From Sipunculus nudus (Eukaryota > Annelida > Sipuncula > Golfingiida > Sipunculidae): a stretch of 64,000 nucleotides of DNA. The notes below the pieces were generated by a model. The model ran no database searches. It worked only from the letters and a program-made list of their open reading frames with translations, and had not been told where the DNA came from. Location: NCBI GenBank assembly GCA_026874595.1, contig CM049313.1:63614159-63678158 (forward strand), read 5' to 3'. Within the stretch, counting starts at the first letter, position 1. Each line of letters opens with the position of its first letter. The translations under genes were made by a program, and so were the position numbers. This document shows positions 28,201 to 40,200 of this stretch, piece after piece.

Positions 28201-31200
28201 TCATGATAACTGTTTTAAGAATATTTCTGACAAAGTACACATGTAGATATTCTGCCAATGTTGTGTTTAGTAAAGTAATAGGAAGTAGTAGTATTTACTT
28301 AGTGACTCTGTTGAGGTATTTATGTGCACTGTGGATGGCGTTTTCCTGGTAAAGCCTGACAGTATATTGACCTGCAAAAATCTATGGTTGCAAGTTGTGT
28401 TAAAGATAATGGTGACATCACAAAAAGTTGAATAAACAAGTCTTGTCTTCGCAATGAATCTCCAAATTTAAGGAAAAAATTATGGACCACTTCAAAAGTT
28501 TTTGGTTCACAAAAATCCTAGATTTATGAAGATTTAACCTTGAAGATGAAGGTCAACAGTTTTTAACTCATCTGAGCTTTGGTAGAAAAAAGTCATGTAT
28601 CAAATTTCAGCAAAACATTGATTGGTTTAAAAGTTATAGTGTTCAAAAAACAATTTCTATTTCAGCTGATTAGATCTTGATAATGAATTTTTCCAACACA
28701 TCCAAGATGTTAAAAGAAACAATACATGTATCAAATTTCACATAAAAGTTGAATGGTTCAAAAGTTATAGCGCTCACAAAAAGTTCCATTTCCACTGATT
28801 AGACCTTGATGATGATCGTCCAGGTCACCAGTTTCCGAATACATCCAAGAATGTGGTAGAAACATTTCTCATATCAAATTTTATGAAAGTATATATTTGT
28901 GGTTCAAAAGTTATAGTGTTCATACATATTTCTATTTCAGCTAATTTGACAATGAAGATGAAGATCACATTTTTCCATCCTTTGCCAGGACTTGGATGAA
29001 ATAACTATTGTATTAAACCTAGGGAAAGATTATGAAGTGCTTCAAAAGTTACCACATTCAGAAGATATTGTACAAACATGAGCAATAATTTGGCTGATTT
29101 GACATTGTAGATCCCAGTCAAGGTAAAGAGCTTTCAAACTCATCCAAGAACTTGGTTGAAACAATTTGTGTATAAAATTTATCAGGAAAATGTGATACTT
29201 CAAATGTTCAGGGGTTCACAACTAAACTTTATTTGGGCTGATTTGACCTTGAAGATGATCAAGGGAACCAGTCTTCAAACTTGTCCAACATATTGGAAGA
29301 AACAAGTCATATACTTAAATTATATGAAAAAAATATATTGAGTGGTCTTAATGTTATCACATTCACAGATGACTACAGATGCTGACAATGACAGTCAAAA
29401 CACCACAAGTCTCCCCCCATGGAAAGGGACACATTATTTTTGTAAGTGCATCTAAACAGAATCAACTAGATACTTCTTGGCACTGCAGGTGCCATAGTAT
29501 CCCGAGACAATTAACCCCCCCCCCCCCCCCTTTAAGAATAGGTCCCCCATCTTCAGCAACCATTAATATCAGACTACACTCATAGAAAAGGTCACTCTCA
29601 CAGAAAAGGTCATGACCCCAATTTCAATATACATCATCCCCTAACCCATGTCTATGTATATGCATAATATGAAAGAAATCTGTCCATTAGTTTTTGACTT
29701 ATAATGCTCACATTTCTGTCAAGTGGCAATGATGGGGTATTAAACGACATGAAAACAAGTAAAAGAATAAGGCCAAAATAAAAAAAAGGTATGGTTCTCA
29801 GGCACTTTTTTTCATAAATCAATGCGGGCGGGCGCTTTTTTTATTTTAATTTTTTTGGTATGTTTCAATAAAAATGTCAAATGATAAGGGAAAGCATGAA
29901 AATAACAGTTTTAATTTGCTAAATAAGTAAAAGCACTACAAAACAAAGGAAATTGTATGGTTTTATTTTCTTGAAAGAAATGTCGGAGCGGCAGCAGCTC
30001 AAAATTGGAAAGTTTTTATTGAAAATCAAATAAAAATTTTTGATGCGGGGGTTTAGAATTGATGCGGGCGGTGCCTGAATACCATACCTTTAATTTTTTT
30101 TGGCCTAACAGGTGGTGCTATCAGTTTCTGGTACATGACATTACTATCCAAGATCTTCGAGCAAGTTGATTTCTGGACCAATCCATGCATCCCTTATTGA
30201 GAAATTAATGATTCTGGTGATTTTTACCATATATGGCAATATTCAAGGTCAAGGCCACTCTCATAGAAAAGGTCATGACCCCATTTTAAATAAACATCAT
30301 CCCATAACCCTTATGCATAATATGAAAGAAATCTGTCCATTAGTTTTTGACTTATAATGCTCACAGTACTGTCAAGTAGCAATTTTAGGGGTATTAAACG
30401 GCACGAAAACAAGTAAAGAATAATAGGTGGCGCCACCAGTTTCTGGAACATGACAACCCTATCCATGATCTTCCATCAACTTGATTTTGGGATCAATCCA
30501 TGCAAGATTTCTTTAGATATTTAAGAATTTGTGAGATTTCCCCCAAAATTGGACCTATTCAAGGTCAAGGACACTCTCCTAGTTAAGGTCATGACCTCAT
30601 TTTAAATAGGCGTCGTCCTCTCGCCCATATCTATACATATACCAAGTTTGGTAAAGATCCATGAAATATTTTTTGAGTTATCGCGGCAACAAGATTTATA
30701 TGCAGCGGCGGCGGGACCGGTATGAAAACATAGTATCCCCCTACTTTGTCTGGGGATACAATAATATGCCCATTTGATGTGTTGTTGACCTCATTGAATA
30801 TGCTTAGATTTTGCAGGGAATCAAACTGGTGCAAGATACTATATTGGTTTAAATTTCTTTTGAGTCTCATCCAAACCCAAAAGAAAGAACTCTGACCTAC
30901 TGAAATATGCACTGATATTGCCGAGAATAAAAGTTGGGTGAGATACTTTATTGGTAAGCAGTTATCATCCTGTCTTAGACAAGCATATGAATAGGAAAAA
31001 TAAATAAATTAAAAGAAAACCGGGTGTTCTGATATAATATATTGTATTGTAACAACGGACTTCATGTAACAGGTAATTCTATTTGTATAAAGTTTTTATA
31101 AGTGTCAAGCAGATGTGAAAATAAGAAAAAAGGTTTGCCAAATTATTTATTTGTAATTAACATTTATTTAAATTATTTCAATGGTTAATTCATGGAGTAT

Positions 31201-34200
31201 TTTCAGGTAAAGCAAGAATTTATGAAATATTAGATATGAAAAGGTGACAGATTAATTCAAATTCACCAAAATATACAATGAAGATATTCAGGAAAATTCA
31301 AGTTCAAATTGGCAAACTAAAACCATTATACTAATGAAACAAAATAAATTTCTTCTTGTTAAATTAAGTCCCAAGAAATCCATAATTTATGTAGTTATCC
31401 CTGGTATTTTAAATTCTTAATTTCAAGCAAATAAATATTTAATCTTGACTGCTAAGATAAAGATACAGAATAAACCTGCCACAGGCACTGAAATTGGTGG
31501 AAGAGTTTTCCTTTTATCATAGCAACCAACGGAGGAAAAAATAAAACCTGCTTAGCTTTGTGTACCTTAGATACAACAAGACCATATTCAACATGACTGG
31601 CTTGAATGTCATACAATATACCTTAACTATACACGAAAGTTCATTATCCACTGACAGTTACGAGATAATTTGAACTCTGACCCCATGCACCACCTACCTC
31701 TGCAGCTGCTTCTTTAGCGAGTTTTTCTTCATGTTTTCTCTGCCGTTCTTCCTGGAAACAAAAGAAAAAATAAAACATGAATCCTTTGAAACTTAATCCT
31801 TTCATTTTTATCACTGCTGATCTGTGTATATACTTCTACACAAAAGCACACTTGTTCATTTTCATTAAAAGTGGTCAGTAGTAGCGGTCAGTTAAATAAT
31901 ACAGCGTACCGAGTCACAAGAGCTGACTGGACTGACGCTAAATTCACTGGCCAGGTCCGCCATGTTTTCCTGCGATGGACTTAGGTATTCTCTTTGGTGT
32001 TATTAAGTTCTGACTGGTCGGCAGGTAAGGCTTGATGCTGGGGCTTCTTTCTTGTTATGAATATTTAACCAGCCACTGGTCGATTCTGTTGGAAGTTTCT
32101 CGGCATAGCTGCTGCCTCTTCCCCTGGGTCCAGCTGCCTCCAGAGCTGCTATGAGGTGCCAAGACCTGTTGCTTAGCACCTGTACACAAGTCTGTATCAC
32201 AGACCAGGTATTTACAAAGCTGTTGACTTGGTCATCAAAGCCCTGATCAGGTAATGGTTTCTCCTTCTGGAGGGGTGATAAAAAACTAACCAGAGTCAGG
32301 GCACCCAGGACTATGCACCAGTTCTCTATTATGGGGACCTCTCTATTAGGGATACATGTGACTGCTCAATAAATAGTTTATTTTGGAGGTTAAATGTTTC
32401 TCTAATATGAGCACCACTCAATTACTGGCACCTATATGTTAGAAGCATGTTTCAATTACATGTACCTGAATCAGGCCATTTTTATCAAAAGATCCTGGCC
32501 TCAAAGTCTGTTACTGGGAGGTTTCACTGTATACAATACAGTACACTGAGGGCTAAGATGTAGCCCAGTGGTTATGGCAATGGCAATGCAGGTGAAAGCC
32601 CTCACTTTGAATCCCATTAGAACTAATCCAACATAAAGTTGAGGTTTTATGATTCATTTCAAAGATTCACTGATGATAATGATGACAGATTATGACTTCT
32701 GGATTATTTCAAGCACTTGCCATTTTTCATAGCGCAGTCTTCATCTTCATTAAATATACATACATATCTTATAATTCTCATATCTTAAAATAATTCTGTT
32801 TCTTAAAATTTAAGAATTGTGGGAGGCAGGGGTTGATTTCCCTTATTGAAAATTATGTCCATTTATCTTCTATCCTTTATTAACATTTTCTCCCATGAAA
32901 TGTAACTAATAACAATTTTCCCAGCAAAAATAGGTGGACAGGAGGATATGAATTTTTTAAGAACTTGTTGAGGTAAATACTGTGACTTGGCTTATTTTGG
33001 GCAGTATCAATAGAATCAGTGAACTTGCAAGTTTGATGTTTTCTTTTTTACAAGTACCAAGGAAGTTACATGCCTATATTTAACATACCTATTCAATTGT
33101 ATAAATTATAATATAATAATAAAATAAATATATAACTATATATGAATTATTATGTTTAATATATAACAAGGGACCTATGGGTCACTGTGCTCAGCTGAAG
33201 TTGACCTTGAAGGTAAAAATCTAAAATAATATCAAGTGGAGATCAAGTGTAAGAGGAAGAGGTAATAAAGGCCATGGTTGGTTTATATGATTGGTTTGTA
33301 TTGATGAGCAAGAAATTGTTGCAAATAATATTTTGTGACCTGACCATGTGTTTCCTAATGTTGAAACTGAAGCATGTGAGCAGTTTGTGAACAAATGATC
33401 TGTACTATTACCATGATCATCAGTTGGCTTTTTGATTAACTGTTGACATTTCAGTAGTTTACAAATTTGTTTAATTGAATATTTTTTTTGTATAATATAT
33501 ATTATTAATTATATGTATTTTTTTATACAGATGAAATATAACTAATTAACAACATAAAACAGGGCAAACAAAGCCTGATCTCAAATTCTGCTGTGGCAGG
33601 AAAATAATGAACAAATGTTTGTATTAAATCCTAATTTTTTCATCACATCAATTTTTTTTTAATTTAAGTTTATATTTCTATACATTTCCAATAAAACAGA
33701 TACATCTGAATATAAAAGCTGATTCATAATTCTCAATTGCATCATCATAAATCTCAATCTTGTCATATAACACCACACCATGCATACAAATGTTTATTTA
33801 TTTTTTACCACAAAAATATATCTTTTAAATCTGCAAAACAATAAATATCTAAAAATTATACTTGATTTAGATTTCACAATTTTCAATTGTGTCTTTATTT
33901 ATCCATAATGTGCTTCATATTTAATAAATTTAAGCATACTGATGGGTTCAATTATATCTGTTAAAATCATTTAAAAGAAAATTAATTTCTTTAAAAATGC
34001 TACATTAACACAACATGGCATCTTCTGGATTACACTTGAATTACTCTTTTAAGGAAAGTTTTTGTATATTGGAGTGGAAACAGTGTTACAATTAAGGAAA
34101 TACAGTGAAAACAATAACAATTACTGCATTACACTTAGTGGGTTGGGTTTGCCGGGGGGGGGGGGGGGGGGGATTGGGGTGGTGATATTAGAATAACTGT

Positions 34201-37200
34201 ACACCTGTCACAGCAGGGGGTCTCCCCCAGTGACTGTAACAAATCAGAAACCTTGGCATAGCCCGACTTCCAGTGACCTGGAGTTGGACGTTGCATCTTG
34301 CATCAAAGCAAATGACTACAGTAGAGCCTCAAGAAAAAAAATCAATAACTAGCTTAATTTTCAAGCTTTTATTTTCAAATATCAGATTTAAACAAATTAA
34401 ATATTTATGTTTACATGCTGTGAAAATTAAATCAATGGTACATACAGGAGAAAAACGTGCCATGGTCAAAGTTGGGCTAAATTTAAGGTACTGATTTTAT
34501 TTTTATGCTAATAACTTAGAAAATTTACAAAATTCAGATCTAATTTTGGGTAAACAATTAAATCTTAATTAAACATAGTTATATACTTGGGAAAATAGAC
34601 TCTAGTTTCAAAATTTTTCATGTTAAGTGAGTAAATATTTTTCCTGATTTTTTACAAAGTCCATTATGTTTGGGCCCATAACTTAAAGAATTTATACTTA
34701 ACAGACTTAATTTCTGGCATGTACATAGGAACTATATAGAAGAATATTTATGGTAAATATGAGGAAAAACAGATGAGTGGTTTTGATATTAGGCAGTCCT
34801 GAAGAGTGAAAATAGGTTTTTAATAAAAATTTGAGGTTTTTCCTTAATTTCTCAAAGGAACGAAGTCGCAAAGACCCAGTTTTCGGCTTGGTAGGAGATC
34901 TTGGGGACATCTAACATTATGCTGAATTTTGGATTCCTAAGTCTTACGGTTTCAAAACGTGCCACATCTACGGACGGACGGACGGACAATGGACCACGAC
35001 TATAGCTCAGATGACTTATAGTCAGCTGAGCTAAAAATGTATTTTAATTATATAAAATTCTTACATGTTACTGTCTGAATCTGACTTGCCTTTCCTTAAA
35101 ACATATATAATCTATGTTAAACAATGTCATTAACCAAAATATATAAACATTTAAATTGTGGAAAAAATGAGTAACAAAGATAACAAGATTCCTTAAATGG
35201 AAACCATAATGTACTCCAACAGGGACAGAGTTTAACACAGAAAATCTCAAGGATCTGGAGTTTCCCCTCTGTTGCTTGGTATTAATTATTCAATACACAG
35301 CAGGCTAATTCACAGAAAAACCCAACTACTTGATCCTGTGGGATAACTCATGCACCTTGTATACAGACCTGCAGGTAACTGGTGGTATTGGCTACTGACC
35401 AGGTTCAATGATAATCAGAAGAAATCAATGAGAGAACAACAGTACAATTAATGGTTGCCTTAGGGGAAGGTAAATTAGTTCAAGCTTCTACTAAAAGATG
35501 GCAGCACCTGTAATTTTGTTGTTGTTGTCAAGACTGGTACATCAAACATATGGCTTATATTTTTGCCTACCCATTTCATTTGGAGAGCTAAATTGGTTTG
35601 CAAAAGTATGATAAACTCAATAGGACAACTTCTTTAGAATGACAACACCAGAAAATATATAAAATGTTCATCGAAAGTTAATATTTAATCTCTTTTGAGT
35701 GTTTCCCACTTAATTTCCAACTTATTTTTCATATGCAGCTGGGCTTTTCAACTAAATAAGGATGAAATCTACTAAATAAGTATCACATTATTAGATAGGG
35801 TATTATAATGGCCCTATGAGATGAAATGCACATGTAAGTTTTGTTCCTCTTGTTAATAAAGTTAATCAAAAATGTTCTTTCAAATTATTAATTTAGTCCC
35901 TAAAGTATTGTAATCAGGCTGTGATCAGAATTTGAATGACACTGGAAAGCTGTCAGTCAACTTGCTCTGTCTAGCGAAAAGAGTGAGCTGGTCCATTCCT
36001 TCCCTTAATAACATTCACACACAATCTATCTTTAATCCAAAGTTCAAGTGTATTTAGTCAAATAATGTTCCACCTATCCATATGTTTTTTGTGATTATTT
36101 CTGGTCAACTCAAAGAACTGTTCAACGCCAAAACTTTACACACCAAGGTAAGAAAGTGGATAACACGTAATTAACTACTTTGGAAATTATAACCTACCTC
36201 ATTTCATTATCCTATAAACAATTTAAAACCATTTTGTTAGAACCTATTCTTTTCTCTTGTTTCATCTTACCACTAACCCATAAATTGACATGGCAGAGAA
36301 CAGTGATGATAGCAAAATAGAAGTTACATACAACAGAGGAACTCATAACTATGGGACTAATGATCAAGAGCTATCCACGCCTCTTTACAGTGAGACTTGC
36401 ATTCTTCTTGTAGACGTGCTTCACTGTTACATCAAACATTATGTCATAACCACAATGGTAACTTGTTAGGGACATCATGATCCAAAGATAAAAATATGAG
36501 GCATGTTAACCAGGCCATAAATGAATAATATTTTATATCATAAGCAGGTTTGATACCAAAAATTACAATTTTCCTCTCTCAGCAACTGGTGCATGTTTTG
36601 TTTGTCAAATTTGTCTAACCTAAAAAATAATTGTGATGAAAGAGGTAGATAGAATGTGGTGGAATGAACTATAAATGTCTAGCAATATGTGTACCCTCAT
36701 CATAGCACCATTTGAGTGTGTATATAACAAGGGACCCATGGGTCACAGCGCTCAGCTGATCGTGATTGGACTATAAATGTTTCTCCACTGTGATACTATA
36801 TCGAGTCGATAAAGCTTATGAATATCATGTACATGTTGGGCTATTATAAAGGAATGTAATGTAATATGTGAGTAAATGATAAATGAAATTACCTGACTGA
36901 TGGATTAATAGAGTCAAATAAAGTGGTTTATTTTTTATTTATTTAGGAGGGGTTGAAAATTGTGATATATTTGAGCAAATATGAATGCAATGACAGCAGT
37001 AATAAGCAGTAGTAGAATGATGATAAGGCTATTTGTTGAAGGATCTAAAGTGTATGGTAGTCTGCAAGCATTCAATATGACAGATATGATGTTATGATTA
37101 ACTATGCTGATGAAGTGATTTATGAATATGTGACTGTATGACACAATATCTCTTTAGTCTTGACAAGGTACAATATTGTGATGCCCACTATGTCTACATA

Positions 37201-40200
37201 TTACACAATATTGACATAATTTCTGGCATGTACATAGGTACCTATGAATATTAAAGTATGAATATATCTTATTCATCTTGTTCTTGCTTACTGAGGCTGA
37301 CTTTGGGATGGGGTTCGGAGAAGGGAAAAGTGAGGGCAGCACGAAGGTGGGTGTAGAAATATTCTATTGTAATGTTTTTCATTTATATAAGAATATGAAA
37401 AGCTAAGAGGAAAGGGGCCCTCCTACTTGGTTATAGTAAAGTTCTAAATATATGATTGCAAACTAATACTCTGACAAGACTGTCATGAAGAAAAACAGTA
37501 AAAGTTTTGAGATACTGAGTTGCATACGAAAATTTACAGATGGAGAGGCAAGTGGACAGAATGGACTAATACCTTTATTTCACTTTCAAGAGAATAATGC
37601 ATTTAAGTTTATATATAAGCCTATTTTTTTAAGCAGATCCACTTTTTCATTAAGAAGTTTTTATCTGAATCATTTTTTTATTTACAGGTTTATAAATTTT
37701 TAATTAAAAAACCTGAAAATATAAGTTAAAATATTAGAATTGTTGCAAAAGTTGCAATCATTATATATACAGAGTAAAAAACATTGGGTCATATTATGCA
37801 TACACATATATTTTATTATTTTTATATCATAAATGTTTAAACTGATTTTAAAAGAAAACTAGAATAAGGGTAGTCGACAAGCGACTACTTGTATCCGCCT
37901 AAATCAGAGTGGAATGGGTGAAGTGTTGCGTATTAGCATGGATGTCTGCAGCCAAATTGTGTATGTAGGTTGCGCTACCTACCAAAAAATCCAGAAAGCC
38001 GTCCAAGTTGTATACATATGCAAAATTTAAGGCAGATAAGTCAAACCACTACATGTATATGAGTGATTTTTGCCCTTGGCAGACAAACAGATGGACGCTG
38101 TGCAAAAAAGGGTTGCAGGTGGCGCCACCAGTTTAGCTTATGATAAAGAGCTATGTGAGAACTATACACATGCAAAACTTTGGCCCAATCGGTCAAACGG
38201 TTCCCAAGATTTGAGCTTGGATATCTGCTGCATAAACTAGAATGCAGGTGGCGCCACCTGTCATAAAATCAAGAGAGCTGTCAGGGATGTATAAACTTGC
38301 AAAATTTTAGGCAGATATGTCAAACCACTGCCGAGATATGAGTGATTTTATCCCATGGCAGACAAACAGAGGGAAGCTGTGCAAACATGGCTGCAGGTGG
38401 CGCCACCAGTTTTGCGTATGATAAAGAGCTATGTGAGATTTATACACATGCAAAATTTTGGCCCAATCGGTCAAACGGTTCCCTAAATATGAGCTTGGAT
38501 GTCTGCAGCATAAACTTGATTGTAGGTGGCGCCACCTGTCATAAAATCAGAAAAGCTATCCAGGATGTATAAGCATGCCGAATTTCAGGTGAATTAGTCA
38601 AACCACTGCAGAGATATGAGTGATTTTAACCCAAGGCAGACGAACAGATGGACCCTGTGCAAACATGGTTGCAGGTGGTGTCATCATTTTTTGTGTATGT
38701 TATAAAGCTCTCCAAGGGCTACATTTGTGCAAAAAAATTTTCCTGATCGGTCAAACGGTTCCTGAGATATGAGCTTGGATGTCTGCAGCGTAAACGTGAT
38801 TGTAGGTGGCGCCACCTGTCATAAAATCAGAAAAGCTATCCAGGATGTTTACGCATGCCGAATTTCAGGTGAATTAGTCAAGTCACTGCAGAGATATGAG
38901 TGATTTTAACCCAAGGCAGACGAACAGATGGACACTGTGCAAACATGGTTGCAGGTGGCGCCACCATTTTTGGTGTATGTTATAAAGCTCTCCAAGGGGT
39001 ACATTTGTGCAAAAGAATTTTCCTGATCGGTCAAACGGTTCCCGAGATATGAGCTTGGATGTCTGCAGCGTAAACGTGAATGTAGGTGGCGCCACCTGTC
39101 ATAAAATCAGAAAAGCTATCCAGGATGTATAGGCATGCCGAATTTCAGGTGAATTAGTCATGTCACTGCAGAGATATGAGTGATTTTAACCCAAGGCAGA
39201 CAAACAGATGGACACTGTGCAAACATGGTTGCAGGTGGCGCCACCATTTTTGGTGTATGTTATAAAGCCCTCCAAGGGCTACATTTGTGCAAAAGAATTT
39301 TCCTGATCGGTCAAACGGTTCCCGAGATATGAGCTTGGATGTCTGCAGCGTAAATGTGAATGTAGGTGGCGCCACCTGTCATAAAATCAGAAAAGCTATC
39401 CAGGATGTTTACGCATGCCGAATTTCAGGTGAATTAGTCAAGTCACTGCAGAGATATGAGTGATTTTAACCCAAGGCAGACGAACAGATGGACACTGTGC
39501 AAACATGGTTGCAGGTGGCGCCACCATTTTTGGTGTATGTTATAAAGCTCTCCAAGGGCTACATTTGTGCAAAAGAATTTTCCTGATCGGTCAAACGGTT
39601 CCCGAGATATGTGGGTTTATGTGTGGAAACAGACGCACAAACGGACGCAGAGCGCAGAGGAAAGGTCAGAGGTCAAAACAAAATCGGGGCGCAGCAGTTC
39701 ACATGTGACCCGAACATAATCCCGTGTTTCGGAAAATTCCGCCCAGCGGTTACGGAGGAGTTCTCCGGACACCTACGCCGCGGCGGCGTCCAGCTGAAAA
39801 CATAGTATCCGCAAAACTCTGTTTTGGCGGATACAATAATGCCACAACATGGCATCTAGAAGAATATTCCTTGCATCACTATTAAAAAGTTTTGCACATT
39901 GGAGTGTTCAGGACATGCTTCATTTTATTCACCAAAATAAAATAAAAAGTAAATTTGATAAAATAAAACATCTTTTCAAATAAAGTATACACACTGTTGG
40001 TTGAATGAGGGACAAACAATATCATTGTGCTAATTACTATCCCAGTTTTAATTAATTACTGGAATTAATAGTCAATTTCACACCTGGTGAAGTTTTAACT
40101 CTTCTGAAGTAAGGAATTACTTATCTCATGAACATCCACACTTTCACAGCGATAGACCACTTTGTGGACACAATTAAATGTACACTTTAATCATTGTAAC

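Noticed and set aside
32555-32625. tRNA-derived SINE fragment on the plus strand
   Set aside because: Only weak box-like motifs (AGCCCAGTGGTTATGGC, CTTTGAATCCC) and no boundaries; not strong enough to call.
34707-34910. Minus-strand frame also found at 58808-59011 (starts MSPRSPTKPK), as a possible conserved small protein
   Set aside because: It is shared only because both lie in copies of the same pearl-like element; it lies in the core repeat, other core copies do not keep it intact, and no selection is evident.
37859-39836. Regular direct repeats resembling a CRISPR-like array
   Set aside because: The unit is about 280 bp with no short repeat/unique spacer pattern, in a eukaryotic intron; it is a tandem-core transposable element.
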